Below, in pieces: positions 21,447 through 32,840 of a stretch of DNA of 64,000 nucleotides. The notes under the pieces were generated by a model. That model made no database searches, was not told where the DNA came from, and saw nothing but the letters and a program-made list of their open reading frames with translations. The position numbers and the translations under genes are program-made. The DNA is from Argyresthia goedartella (Eukaryota > Arthropoda > Insecta > Lepidoptera > Argyresthiidae), in the NCBI GenBank assembly GCA_949825045.1, contig OX463816.1, positions 14,379,579 through 14,443,578 of the forward strand. The letters are read 5' to 3'. Position 1 is the stretch's first letter; the number at the start of each line of letters is the position of its first letter.

Positions 21447-24400
21447 AATAGAATAGAATAGAATAGAATAATAATTTATTTGCGAGACAGGCACTTACAA
21501 TAATATATAATACAAAATTTCTACAACAAGCTTGTGTGTCGCAAAACGGACCCTGACTCAGCATAATGCTGGCTGGTTTGCAACCAACGCTGGTCTTCCG
21601 TCAGAGCCGGTCGGTGATGCCACGGACAATCTAACCACTAAAACAGGATTGTAGTGAGTAAGGTACGTATAGAAGAGAAAGAGAAAGAAAAAAAAAAATT
21701 GAAAAGAAAACGGCTTAAAGATTATAAAAAACTAGGTACTTAATACTAGCAAGGAGATAATTAATTAATTTGAATACAAATTTTTTGTGCGCTCAATTCC
21801 AGTGCAATTTAAAAATTGAAATAAATGATACCTATAAAATAATACTAAATAATACTCGTATCGTGTTTATGACCCTCCTGCTCTTTTTGGCTTTCAAATA
21901 AGAAACGTTTAAGTTGTATTCTAAAACTATGTGGATTTTGCAGGTTCCTAATCGGCGGTGGGATATTATTCCAGCATTTCGATGCAGCGTAACGGAAACT
22001 ACCTCTGAATGTGGCAGAGCTGTGCCGCCGCATCGAAAGCTGTGCCGAACACTGGCGGGAGCCGTAAGATCTGGAGTTCGACATCCATGTTAGCTTCTCG
22101 TAGAGGTACGAAGGTGCTTCATGCTTAAGTACACCGAACAAAAGGCACGCAAGATGCAACTTACGTCGGTGCTTCATTTTCAAAAATAGATATTTATTTA
22201 AAAACGGCGTGACATGACCTCTGAATGGTATATCGAAGCAGAAACGGGCACAGGCGTTCTGTACTCGCTGAACTAGTTTTTGTGTTCTGGCTAGTAGTCG
22301 AGGACCGAAGACCACATCACAGTAGTTTAGCTTCGATAGTACAAGCGACTCTACGAGCCGGATACGCAGATCTTCTCTTATGTGAGGCCTCAATCTGTAC
22401 AGTACCTTCAGTCTATAGAAGCAGTTCCTAACGGAGTCAGCAACATGCTTTTCAAACCGAAGGTCGCAGTCCATGTGCAGGCCTAGATTTCGCGCCTCAT
22501 ATACACGTTCCACCGGATTACCCATGAGCATGACATTTAGTGAAGAACTAAGTCTAGCTAACTGATATTTGTTTCCAACAATCAAGTATTTGGTTTTACT
22601 CGGATTAAGCAGCAGACTGTTATTTTGCGACCACGTTGCTATTCTAGAGAGGTCTTCATTCAGCTTTGTTATAGCATTATCAATTTCAGAGGGTTTACAA
22701 GAAATGTATATCTGTGTATCATCTGCGTATATATGGGACTGACAATGCATGATACACTTTCCCACATCAGCCGAGTAAAGTATAAAGAGAAGAGGCCCCA
22801 AAATAGATCCCTGAGGTACGCCTTGAATTACGGGTGCTATATCTGAAAGAAAAACCGATCCGTCACTGCGAGATAGCTTGGTACGCTGGCGACGGCCACT
22901 GAGATAACTGCTGAACCATAGAAGGGCATTATAGTCAAAACCATAATAACTTAATTTAGACAAGAGAAGATTATGATTTATGGAGTCGAAAGCCCTGGAA
23001 AAATCCAGCAGTACAACTATACTACACATCCCTTGATCTTGTGCACAAAGGATGTTATCTGTAACATCTAGCAAGGCAGTTACAGTACTTCGCCCCTTCC
23101 TGAAGCCCGACTGTACTTTCGGTAAAATGTTGTTTCTCTCTAGAAAATCAGTCACTTGGTAGCCAACAACTTCTTCCAGCACCTTCGATAAGCATGGCAA
23201 TATGCTTATTGGCCTAAGGTCTTTCAGTTCAACTGGATTAGAGATCTTAGGTTGAGGAAGCACGATTGCTAGTTTCCAAATATCAGGATAAGTAGATGTG
23301 CTTATAGACTTGTTTATTAAAGAAGCTATTGTTTCCAGTATGTCCGGAAACGTCATTATAAGCATATCCAGGCTGATGAGATCACATCCCACTGCCTTAG
23401 ATTTCAGACCACGGAATATGTTAGCGACTTTATCCATGCTAACTGGTTCCAAATGAAAGATTGCTTCGCTAAATTTGTGAAATTCGAAGTAAGTAAGGTG
23501 TGAGATACATATATCCGACAAACCTGGAATGTCCAGGAAGTGATTGTTTATATAGTTGGGGTCTTGATAATGAGCAGGCAGTTCAGTATTTTTTTTAGGT
23601 ATAACAGTATTTTTTAGATTCTTCCAAAGCAATTTAGGATTATGAATTTTATTATTGATGTTTTGATTGAAATATGCGGTTTTTTCATTAAAAAGAGCCT
23701 GATTTACCGTGGTCTTAAGACTCTTATAGTATACTTTCTTTCCTTCAAGTTTAGTTTTATGAAACTCAGCCGCCGCCTCATCGCGTAACCTCATCATTAA
23801 TTTAATTGTGTCAGTGATCCATGGGTATGAGTGGGTTTTGATAACAACCGAAGTTTCAGGCGCATGTAGGTCGATTAGAGCCAACACGATATGGTTAAAA
23901 CCGCTAACCATATCGTTAACGTTATTAAGTGTCGATAGTAGCTCCCATCTAATAGATTGTAGGTCAGAGTTGAAATTATCAATGCAAATATTTTTAATAG
24001 GTCTATAAATAACGGTATATGGCTTAGGTTTTGTTCGTTTAATGTTAAACTGACAGCTGACAAGAAAATGTCCATAAAGGGAACCCACTGGCTGAACAGA
24101 TATCTTGTCAGTCTGTAAATCCGAGCAAACTACGTCAATTAAGGTCTGAGAGGTCTTGGTAAAGTGTGTTGGCGATGTAACTAGTTGACAGAGATTTAGG
24201 CATGAGATAAAAGTAAGAAATTTTGCAGTTTTGATTTCAGTAGTATGCAACAGGTCAATGTTAAAATCACCCAGTAATATTAAATTATCACAGCTAGGCA
24301 CCGAATTAATTGAGTCCGTTAAAGCGTCAAAGAATAGATCTGCGTCCATCCAGGGTGGTCTGTACGCCGTGCCAATTGCGAGCTTCTTCCCATTGAGAGT

Positions 24401-24730
24401 CATAGTGAGCCACATTTGCTCAACGGCTTTGTGAAGAGCATCCACCGGGTGAGGCCAGGTGCGCGCGGTAGTGCCATGCCTGACGTAGAAGCCGACCCCG
24501 CCACCGCGCGAGCGTACCTCACGCGGCCGCGGGATGTGCCTCAGGCGGTAGCCCGCTACGACGGGTGCGCGTCCATCTTCACCCGCACTGAGCCACGTTT
24601 CGTTTACTGCTAAGATATCTAAGTCATGCTTTAAAATCGAAGCCGTTAGGTTGTCATGATTTGTACCGAGGGAACCTCGTGTGGTAAGCTGTTGTACGTA
24701 CACAAAATCAAATATGTAAAAGATAAATAA
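21447..24730 (-). mobile_element. LINE C (Jockey-superfamily), young 5'-truncated copy
   Basis: A non-LTR retrotransposon in the same orientation as the surrounding Cys-rich gene. The 3' end carries an ATTCT/AGAAT-type pentamer tail (plus strand AATAGAATAGAATAGAATAG at about 21449-21470), preceded by a 370-bp 3' UTR. The ORF runs open from 24703 to 21845. The 5' border lies close to 24705-24730, where the coding sequence gives way to AT-rich host DNA without an ATG, so ORF1 and the start of ORF2 are absent. A 3' UTR relative is at 26093-26400. Confidence 0.85.
21845..24703 (-). CDS. LINE C endonuclease-reverse transcriptase, uninterrupted
   Basis: 952 codons without a stop. Residues about 1-210 are an apurinic-like endonuclease: ILAVNETWLS (Glu), GTAYRPPW, ILLGDFNIDLL and TLIDVVCSD; the last motif is YGHFLV where SDHxxV is usual. 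Residues about 440-760 are the reverse transcriptase: GLKSKAVGCDLISLDML, LRPISILPCLSKVLEEV, GFRKGRSTVTALLD, LLDFSRAFDSINH, GVPQGSILGPLLFILY and the intact catalytic YADDTQIYI at about residue 659. The thumb and the C-terminal RNA-binding region complete it. The first codons lack an ATG (GTG/AT-rich), which fits 5' truncation. It encodes target-primed reverse transcription functions in trans if expressed, but the YGH change may weaken cleavage. Confidence 0.9.
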   Translation of the reverse strand: MYVQQLTTRGSLGTNHDNLTASILKHDLDILAVNETWLSAGEDGRAPVVAGYRLRHIPRPREVRSRGGGVGFYVRHGTTARTWPHPVDALHKAVEQMWLTMTLNGKKLAIGTAYRPPWMDADLFFDALTDSINSVPSCDNLILLGDFNIDLLHTTEIKTAKFLTFISCLNLCQLVTSPTHFTKTSQTLIDVVCSDLQTDKISVQPVGSLYGHFLVSCQFNIKRTKPKPYTVIYRPIKNICIDNFNSDLQSIRWELLSTLNNVNDMVSGFNHIVLALIDLHAPETSVVIKTHSYPWITDTIKLMMRLRDEAAAEFHKTKLEGKKVYYKSLKTTVNQALFNEKTAYFNQNINNKIHNPKLLWKNLKNTVIPKKNTELPAHYQDPNYINNHFLDIPGLSDICISHLTYFEFHKFSEAIFHLEPVSMDKVANIFRGLKSKAVGCDLISLDMLIMTFPDILETIASLINKSISTSTYPDIWKLAIVLPQPKISNPVELKDLRPISILPCLSKVLEEVVGYQVTDFLERNNILPKVQSGFRKGRSTVTALLDVTDNILCAQDQGMCSIVVLLDFSRAFDSINHNLLLSKLSYYGFDYNALLWFSSYLSGRRQRTKLSRSDGSVFLSDIAPVIQGVPQGSILGPLLFILYSADVGKCIMHCQSHIYADDTQIYISCKPSEIDNAITKLNEDLSRIATWSQNNSLLLNPSKTKYLIVGNKYQLARLSSSLNVMLMGNPVERVYEARNLGLHMDCDLRFEKHVADSVRNCFYRLKVLYRLRPHIREDLRIRLVESLVLSKLNYCDVVFGPRLLARTQKLVQRVQNACARFCFDIPFRGHVTPFLNKYLFLKMKHRRKLHLACLLFGVLKHEAPSYLYEKLTWMSNSRSYGSRQCSAQLSMRRHSSATFRGSFRYAASKCWNNIPPPIRNLQNPHSFRIQLKRFLFESQKEQEGHKHDTSII

Positions 24731-25204
24731 TTTAAATCAATCTTTTGAGCAGCCGGAATTGGCAAAATACCTTAGAATAAACGATATATTAATTAATGAA
24801 ACCGATAATTTAGATACCGCAGTCATTAAGATATCGGGGAAAGCCCTAAAGAGTCTCCATAAACCGATAAGACGGCGAGATTCCGGTGCGAGCTCAGTAT
24901 CCCGAATCACAAACGAGGGTTAATGGCGCGAAAATGGGGAAATTCGGGCATTAACAAAACTGAAATATTCTGGGAGCTACTACATGGACGAATTAACTAG
25001 ACACCTCAGGCCGCCTGTTTGAGGTATCCATTTATCTGATGTTTGGATAATTAAAAAATAATAATTGTGATACTTAAGAAATACACTCAACTCCTTTTCA
25101 TAACACAACGCACAATCAATGAGGGAGATTACGCAAAACTTTTTGGTACTGGGCGCTGAATGTTTGTAACAGAAATAGTTTCATTCATCTGAGGTTTGTA
25201 ACTA

Positions 25205-25420
25205 CACTGGCCTGCAAAACTAAGTAAAGTTTAAAATTTCAATTTCTTTGTTAGAGATTTGAAATAAAAAACGTTTTATAGAAAATTTTATCAGCTTTCT
25301 TTGAAACTATAGTACAAACTCAAACTCTTTTTCGAGTCCTTTTTATTTCGAAAGTATATCTTGTTTATTTAAAAACTTATAGCAATTTTAAAAGGGTGAT
25401 ACTTAGTTTTGCAAGCAGTG
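25205..25420. mobile_element. Mariner-like MITE with TA target sites
   Basis: A 216-bp segment begins CACTGGCCTGCAAAACTAAG and ends CTTAGTTTTGCAAGCAGTG, giving 21-22-bp terminal inverted repeats with two or three differences. It is flanked by TA at 25203-25204 and 25421-25422. The internal region is AT-rich and non-coding. TA duplication and CACTG ends fit a Tc1/mariner-derived non-autonomous element. Confidence 0.8.
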
Positions 25421-26092
25421 TAGATTAACATTGTCAAACGGAACAAAGAGTTTCATTCAGCTGATGTTCTATGTATCTGGTTATTGACCTTTGGATACAT
25501 TTGCTTCACTTACTTTTACTCAGTGATTAATTTTTATGTAACCTCAGATGATCGAAACTCTTTGCTTACTTACTCAGTGTTTATTGTCAGTCAGTCAAAC
25601 TTGTAGCGATCTCTACGTGAAACTAATTTCACAGTTTGCTTCCCCACTGCACACCACTGACACTGACACAGCTATTCTCTATTTGCCGAAACAAGTGAAT
25701 GGGATAGAAATGTACTGTCGTCTTATTGGTAGAGCCACGACGCTAAGACCGCGTTCACAGTGCGACAATTTCTTAGTTTGTTAGTGCGCCTCATGCCATT
25801 CAGACGTGCTTTACGATCTTGTGTTAGTGCAATTGATATCTTTTTCCTGTGACCCGGCTTGTTTATGATTGATTATTTTTTTGCAAGACACGGCTTGTTT
25901 TTTGGATTTCGTGATAGAGTAAATACCTAATGAATTGGCGCTTGTTTAACGGACTAGTCGACTATTAGTTAAAGATGGCTACGGGAATAAGCGGAAATTA
26001 TTCTGTAGAAAGAAGACGCAAACGAGCCTTAATTAAGAAGAACTCAGATTAACCTAACTAAAATACCATAATTATTGTGTGTACTTAATTAG

Positions 26093-26400
26093 ATAGATAG
26101 ATAGATAGATAATTCATTTATTCATTGTTCGGTACAAACACAAAAAAAATATTGGTTATTAACATATTACAAACCACACAAAATTAATTATGACAAAAAA
26201 CATCAAAGTAATTAAATAAAACAATGAAAATAATTATAATTAACACAGCAAAAATATGGAAATTAAGGATCACTATGTGGCACCGTGACTGTACCGCGAC
26301 AATGAAATGGCCCTGACTCAGCAATGTCACAGACGAATCTGTGACGCTGATATTCTGCCAGAGCCAAAGCGGACGAGACAGCAATAGGCTTAATTATCTG
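26093..26400 (-). mobile_element. LINE 3' UTR fragment related to LINE C
   Basis: It starts on the plus side with a TAGATAGATAGATA tail and AATTCATTTATTCATT, and later contains GGCCCTGACTCAGCA and GCCAGAGCC. The same order (tetramer/pentamer tail, TTTATT, CCCTGACTCAGCA, CAGAGCC) is seen in the LINE C 3' UTR at 21447-21640. No coding part is present; it is an extremely 5'-truncated minus-strand copy. Confidence 0.65.
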
Positions 26401-26635
26401 CCTATGTGTAGCGTGAGCCTATGTATATTTTTTTCTTGCATAATATAGATTTAAATGACATTCAAAAGTGTTCGTAAGAATCTATTTTGAGATAAATATT
26501 TTGAGGTTTGGAGTTAGAAGTATGAAGTTTGTATTAGGTATGTATGTATTATATGAGATTAGAAAAAAAACTGCAAAATGTAGGTTAATATGAAATCAGG
26601 TATTTTTATTTGTAGCATCCATATAAGTATTTATA

Positions 26636-27240
26636 TTGACCGAGCGAGCGAAGGGCTCCATTTCGACAAGATAGGAGGCCGATTTTACTTTCGTCTGTCT
26701 CTATGTCTCTATGTGTGTCTGTCAGTTCCGGTCTAGGGGCCAGTTTTCAAGCGATCCTCACAAAACTTGGCAGTCATGTTCCTTGAATTAAAAGTTTTTT
26801 TTTTGTCGAGATCTTTTCTCGATTTTCCCATTGGGGTTTTTTTTTCTGAAGCCTATCATGTGGGGTATCAAATTAAAGGGCTTCATGAGCCGGTTCTAAA
26901 AATATACCACACCATTTCCTTTCGGCCGCCTGTCAAGAAATATTTTCAAAACATACCAAGGTTGGACTCCTCGAAGTAGGAGACGGATTAGTAAAGAGGA
27001 TCTATACAGACCATGAGAGTGAGTGATATAGACTATAACTATTTTCGTGAAAAGTCAATAGATTGTATTTTAAATCGCAAAATGTAGTTTACAAAGTTAT
27101 TGGTGCGGCTACTTTACTACTTGATTTTGATTGAATCTAAAATACTTACCTATAAATTGGTTCACAGTTCCCCCTGTTAGCGATGTCTACTGCCCACAGG
27201 GCTACTAGTTTTATTTATTTTAGTAATACACCTCATAACT
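26636..27240. repeat. Dispersed repeat with GACCGAGCGAGCGAAG start
   Basis: It opens with TTGACCGAGCGAGCGAAGGG and later has TGTGTCTGTCAGTTCC, CATTTCCTTTCGGCC and CAAAGTTATTGGTGCGGCTA. Related words occur at 15070-15290 and in reverse at 42800-42960 and 44235-44590. This is a widespread lepidopteran-type interspersed repeat. The borders and class are not determined, and no protein is encoded. Confidence 0.55.
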
Positions 27241-28829
27241 GTCTAGTTTCTCAAAACAGAAAAATGTTTAGTTGAGAGTACTTGAGAGTACAAAACGTAG
27301 GCGCATCATGAATGCGCCTTTACTTCTAACCAGTTGGTTGACGCCCACTAGCGATTTTTGACCTTGTCTTTTCTATGAAATTGTGTAACAGAGACAACGC
27401 TCTATTTACTTGTTTCGGCAAATAGTGAATAAAAATGTTAACATCAGAACCTGCTACCTAAACAAATTTACTTATCGCTAGTAATTTACGCTAGACGATA
27501 ACACAAAATGTATGTGATTTGCCAACGAAATCATTCACGTGACTTTTCACGACAAATTGTTATAATCGCATACTTATCGTCGAGAGTTTACGACTAGTGG
27601 TAACATTGTCTAGGGGGGCAGCTGTTTACACTCTTGTTACGTTTTACGTTGGTTCTCATGTGGGTGGCTAATGAGTGTAAGACGAACGTGTCTGATTTGA
27701 TTACGTAAGTCATTAGCTGCGATGACTATAGTGGGTTTCTCTTAATCTTAACGCCTCGCTTTCTATAACATTTCAATTAAATTGTTACGTTATCAAAATT
27801 CAAAATTAACTTTTATTGAAACATGGTTCAACGATTTTTATACGACGCAAGTCTCGGTTTCAGTTCAAACTGGCGATAAATAATTTTAGTTTTATATTTT
27901 TCTTTTGAAAAAAACATTGTCCTATTCCCGAAAGTTTCTAAGTCAATAAGTGCTGCTTTCCAATGCGAAGTAACCAGGATTCTGATAATATTCGGCATAC
28001 TTCAGGCAATGGAGAATGGTTTACTTTGTCATTTATTTTGTGAAAAAATGTATTTTTTGCGTCGTGGCAAAAATAAACTTTTATTTTCACCAATTTTATC
28101 TAAGGTATATTATATGTTATTTCAAAGGTGATATAATTCAACTCGGATTGTATTTCGAAAGAAAGTAAAAATTCCACGTGACAAGTGTTTTAGTGTAGTT
28201 TTCAGGATAGCTAATATAATATTTCACGGAAAATGGGATTCAACGAGAATTGATCTGCGACGGACCGACTCAAACTGGCAATTAGAGTTCAAACAAGTTC
28301 GCCAACGTCACTTAAATATTTGATTAACTAGAGAGAGAGCCCATTCAATATTCACGACTCCTGGACTCGGACAGTCTGCGAAATTTCACGAGACTTCTGA
28401 TAACTTCTGTGACAGCTTAATTTAGGAAGAGAGGAGAAATTGAAAGCGTCTTTAATGGACAAAACTTTTTTGGTCCTTCGTAGTTAGGCACCGTCCAAAA
28501 CATTGTCCTCTAAGTAAGTTGAAAGAGCTGTCACAGTCTCTCTTGTCTATCTACGTAAGTAAAACTTTTTGAGAATACGTAAGTAAAATTATTTAATTAA
28601 CCTAAGATACGATTTAATATTTTAGCGAACTTCGTACAGATCACACAACGGGCACGTGGTCATGAACAGTTTCTTAATCCAATATAAAGTAAAGTAAATG
28701 TCGCACATTGGTGTCCCCACCGAGGGTCTCAGGTCTTTAATAACATAACTCCGATAACGTGTGGAAAAGTGACAGGAAATTGACATAAACCGAATATTAT
28801 GAGATGAGATGAGATGAGAGATTACTTAC
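27241..28829. other. Non-coding intron sequence
   Basis: This is the part of the C-D intron next to exon C. I see no ORF, RNA gene or bounded element. A pentamer microsatellite (GAGAT)n lies at about 28800-28820, nine bases from the exon C donor. Confidence 0.55.
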
Positions 28830-29040
28830 CAACATACAGTCCTCAAGTAGTCCTCATGTGCCGTGGCCACATCAGTCTGATACTGTTCGTTTTTCTGGTT
28901 CTGATTGCTGAGCGTAGTCAGTGTGACCTCATATCTCTTGCTGCACGTCTCATACTCCGGCCTCACGTTCTTGACACAGTCTGCATGACGTAGAAACTCG
29001 TCTTGGTATTTACCACGCGTGCATAGTTCTTGGACGACAC
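28830..29040 (-). CDS. Cys-rich secreted protein gene, exon C
   Basis: Minus-strand exon of 211 nt between acceptor GTGTTCAG and donor TG|GTAAGTAA. It takes phase 1 from exon B and leaves phase 2 for exon D. The protein reads VVQELCTRGKYQDEFLRHAD, CVKNVRPEYETCSKRYEV, a polar Asn/Gln-rich linker, then TAHEDYLRTVC and a second Cys completed across the junction. The spacing of Cys residues and aromatic helix positions repeats that of exons B and D, suggesting disulfide-bonded helical repeats. The family was not recognised. Confidence 0.8.
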
Positions 29041-29177
29041 CTGAACACAAGAGATAAAGGTTTATTCCGAAATCATCATCATCACCATTACGCTCAGCCC
29101 ATATCGATCTTCTGCTGTGCAGACTTCTCTAAATTACAGCGCTAATCCTCAGAGCCTTGACAACCAAATCCAGCGAG

Positions 29178-29432
29178 ATAATAATAATAATACCTTGGAC
29201 ACTATTTACACACATTGATCGAGCCCCAAACTAGGATTCCCTGTATCTTGTGTACTAGACAACGATACACATACTTATATAGATAAATATTATACATAGA
29301 TAGATAAACAACCATGACTAGGGTACAAACATCTGTTCTCATCAAACAAGTATTTGCCCCCACCGGGACTTCAACCCGGGACCCTTGGCTTCGTAGGCAG
29401 GGTCACTGCCGACTCGGCCATTCGGGTCTTCG
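29178..29432 (-). mobile_element. tRNA-derived SINE (family S2), copy 1
   Basis: Minus strand: the head has GGCCGAGTCGGCAGTGACCC (A-box region) and CCGGGTTGAAGTCCCGG (B box), followed by a conserved body (ACTAGGATTCCCTGTATCTT on the plus side) and an ATT-repeat tail at 29178-29193. It lies in the intron between exons B and C. Two more copies are at 45863-46113 (-) and 54459-54652 (+). Confidence 0.85.
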
Positions 29433-30011
29433 ATCCCGTCGACTTGTAAATGTCAACACATACATAACGTTTCACACTTCAATTTTCAATTTTTAATGTA
29501 GCAATTCCAAATGACTACAACCAACTAAGTTAAGCAATCGTTAGAGACATCTTAAGAATAGGAATCATGAATTAATTTTATTTTTGCCTTAATTTTCACG
29601 GACATCATGTCGAATAGGCCACGAGCATATTAAAACGTTAGACGTGTTACATTTTAACCTCAAAACGAACGTCAAATCCCATACACTTTTGTTTTTAAAC
29701 AAGTTTTGAAAAGTAGTGAATTTTTTTGTGGTAAGGCCCTAAAGACTACAATTTAATTGTAAAAATAAGACAGAGTTATGTGTCAATCTCCTCCTCCTTG
29801 TTTCGCACAGAAAAGCAAAGGGAAACGATGCTTTCAATTCGTATTTTTAAGGTAAATGAATACTAAATTAAATAAAAACGTTCAAAAGAGGGGCCGGGCC
29901 GTTTATGTTATTAGGCCAAAAAATATTAAACATGCAACTATGTAAAGACTAACTTTCATTTACTGGGAAATTTCAGGATTGATGTTTTTTTGTATTTGCA
30001 TACTCAGAGCC

Positions 30012-30143
30012 GGCAGCACGAATATTTGACAGATCGAAAAAATTATGACTTCAGATGAAATTAACCTTATGAGATCGTAAAAGTCACTGACAGTTCAATT
30101 CGAATACTTTTTCGATGCGTAATTACTAATTATTCGTGCTACC
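30012..30143. mobile_element. Short MITE, family M3, abutting exon B
   Basis: The ends GGCAGCACGAATA (30012-30024) and TATTCGTGCTACC (30131-30143) form 13-bp terminal inverted repeats with one difference. Flanks TACTCAGAGC (30001-30010) and TACACAGAAC (30144-30153) look like a diverged 10-bp duplication. The right end coincides with the end of exon B: on the minus strand the element starts G|GTAGCACG, so the donor GT is inside its terminal repeat. Confidence 0.65.
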
Positions 30144-30267
30144 TACACAGAACACACTGTACAGACCTGTTATACCGGAGTATATCTGACGAAAGACCAT
30201 ACGCTCCTTCTTTTCCATACAGACGTCTGTGAAATTATCTATACACTTAATGCCAGCTCGGAGATCA
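30143..30267 (-). CDS. Cys-rich secreted protein gene, exon B
   Basis: Minus-strand exon of 125 nt between acceptor TTTCAG and donor TAG|GTAGCA. It continues exon A in phase 2 and passes phase 1 to exon C. It reads VDLRAGIKCIDNFTDVCMEK, KERMVFRQIYSGITGLYSVF and a Cys. The pattern C-x8-C-x(many)-C with hydrophobic helix positions is seen again in exon C. The donor appears to be provided by a MITE end, see the element at 30012-30143. Confidence 0.8.
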
Positions 30268-30472
30268 CTGAAACAATGTGAAAAAAGTCTTAAGAAAGAC
30301 GTACATAGAACTTCATAAAACAATTTATATTTAAATTAATTTCAAAATTGAAATGCGATGACTATGGATGGGTTAAGGTTGTGTTTGCGGCTCTAATATC
30401 CGATTACTGTAGGAAGAAAGAGCAGGCAGATTTAACGTAAGACGAATCTTAAACGTAAGTGAGTCCAGAGAA

Positions 30473-30661
30473 GGAAGCACGGATAATCTCTGGACTTTAC
30501 TGAGTCTGTCTCTTATGAATAATGAGAAAACACCTGTTTAATTTCATCTGGACTCGCTAATGTTTAAGATACGTCAAATGGTGAATAAAGATGAAATGCC
30601 ACATGTGATTTTTCATAAGATCACTGACGATATCGATGCGTCATTAATCATTCGTGCTTCC
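30473..30661. mobile_element. Short MITE, family M3, copy 2
   Basis: The ends GGAAGCACGGATAATC (30473) and CATTCGTGCTTCC (to 30661) are inverted and match the M3 ends at 30012-30143. Both copies also share GATGCGT(A/C)ATTA near the right end. There is no ORF. It lies 0.3 kb upstream of exon B in the A-B intron. Confidence 0.6.
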
Positions 30662-32550
30662 TACTCTCATTAAGTCAACGAAGAACAGGCAGTAGTAGAA
30701 AGAGCTGATCTGACCGCCCATTGAACAAGCATCACTCAAGAAACTCCTCCGTCCTTGTGCCCTTATACAACAACTTTGTGACCGCTAACCTTCAATAGTG
30801 GATAGGCACGTCACGATAAGAAGAAGAATTTCAACAAAAAACTAAAGTCTGACCAATTTAGAAAAAGTATTTATAGCATTGGGAATATTAAAGATGACTT
30901 CATTAGCGGAGAGTTTTTTTATTTTTTTTATTTATACTGTCTTAGGAGGATCTACAGCAAAATATAACAGGTTAACATGGTCTAAATGAATAAAGAAATG
31001 CTAATTATAGGTCCCCGCAAATAGAAATTGAAAAACAAACATTACCGCACAGGCACTGAAAGAAACCATAAAGGATGGTAACATATCAACAATGAAAATA
31101 AGTTGTATCTCTTGTAAGTTGAAAATAAGTGATTATTAACTTGAGGTTTAAATGTGAAAGCAAAAGTATAAAGCAAATACAACTTAGAAAACAAATTAGT
31201 TAAGAAGGGCGCATACGGGAGGAGGAGGAGGAGAAGGGATAGAGATATCTACAGATATATCCATACACAAAACATTTATGGAATTTTCCTCTCGCGGTTT
31301 TCCATCGCGGTTAACAAGTGTTTCATTAGATCGTTAACAATGGTTGATTAACATGTTAAACAGTGTAGTTGGATTATAGGTAGGTAAGCGGACGTTCTAT
31401 GCTGGCAGGTAGATCGCTAAGAAGAATATAAGAATGTTTATTTCCACATAAATCAAGAAAAAACACATCCAAAATTAAGAACAATGTAAAAATACGGATT
31501 CTCTAATAATTACTGTGATTTATATTTTTTTGCTATTTTCGGCTGTGCAATTAGGAATGAACAAATAATAACAAAAGACAACATAACATCGCTGGAGAAG
31601 GGCCAAACAGCGCAGCTGTAAACATGTAAACATACGCACTAAATGTAGCAAACATAACACAGGTTACCCGAATATTCGTGGCCATAATGCGCTTATCCTA
31701 TTAACAGTGACATCACTACAGCCTAGCAGCTAAGCAGCTGGAAGAATTAGGACTGCATACTCCTTATATTTCCCGAATTAAATCCCCTACAGAAAAGTTG
31801 TCACTACTTGAGAGTGGTTATGTAACGCACAGTACGAAAAGGAATTAGCTGGGCCGGGGCATACTGGCCGGCTACATAATAAAATATTGTTTTATTACTG
31901 TCCAATAAAAGAAACAACTACCGATGCAAGCTAATTACGTCGCAACAAACGCATGCATCACATGAATACATTACGCACACGCGCAAAAAAATGCCGAATC
32001 TATTGCCGAAGCTAGCGGCAGATGGGTGAGCAGAGCAAGGATGGCGTCTCCATTCCAGTCTCTCTTCGGTGTCTGAATCGAAGCGTTAGTGTGGAACCAA
32101 CTACTGAAAGCTGAAATTGCTATTTACCACAAACAAGAACACTAAATTAAGATGAGCTAAGTGGCTGCGCAAACTTGTGAGTGCTGACGCCTATCGGACT
32201 CCGTGGTAAGTAGAGGCAACTTGTTCAGTTTTCGCAAAGTTTCCCCGTAATGAACAAGTGAGATGCAGGCTGTTTATTGCCAGCGTTACAGTTAAGTTTT
32301 CCCTACTCTTTAACATTCTGTTTGCTAAGAGATGGCACGTTGTATCAACAAAAAGTGTCTTCCACGACAGTTTAAGAGGACGCACCTCTTCATTTTGTGA
32401 AAAACATCGCAGTACCATTCAAATAGAGAAATCGACCTATCACCTCGTTGGGAATGACAGCTCGTGTAAAATAATCGTGATCTGATTGGTCGATTTTTGA
32501 TTTGGTTTGCAAGTTATATCAGAAAAACATATTCCGTGTTACTACAAAAA
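30662..32550. other. Non-coding intron sequence
   Basis: Part of the A-B intron. There is a GGAGGAGGAGGAG run at about 31218 and otherwise no bounded element or ORF that I can support. The ORFs listed by length near 32200-32480 overlap on both strands and have no coding signature. Confidence 0.55.
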
Positions 32551-32840
32551 AAAGGGAAAAATTCAACTGCACATCAAAAATACTGATTTGCACAGCAAAT
32601 ATCAGGGCAAAATGCTGCGGTAGCTTAGGTGAAGGGTAAAGGGGGTGAACGAAGCGAAGCTCACTTTATCCTTCGTGTTAGGTTAACATGTAAGAACAAA
32701 AAATATGCTTAAAACATAAACTTAACTACACATAAATACACACACACACTCACATCTTTAAAACATAAAAAGTGTTTTTGTTGATCTTTTTTTGCTGTGA
32801 AAATCAGTATTTTGATGTGCGATTAAATACTCGCCCTAAA
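32551..32840. mobile_element. MITE family M1, copy 2
   Basis: It has the same ends as the copy at 14185: AGGGAAAAATTCAACTGCAC on the left and GATGTGCGATTAAATACTCG on the right. The core contains GGTAGCTTAGGTGAAGGGTA and CGAAGCGAAGC. An additional CACACACACACTC stretch interrupts the right half. It is followed at 32858 by a foldback with TTTAACCTCAAAACAAACG facing TTGTTTTGAGGTTAAAC at 32942, a separate small inverted repeat. Confidence 0.75.

Noticed and set aside
29330..29432. Second tRNA-like sequence with CCGGGTTGAAGTCCCGG-type arm
   Set aside because: It is the head of the S2 SINE, present three times with the same body and tail.
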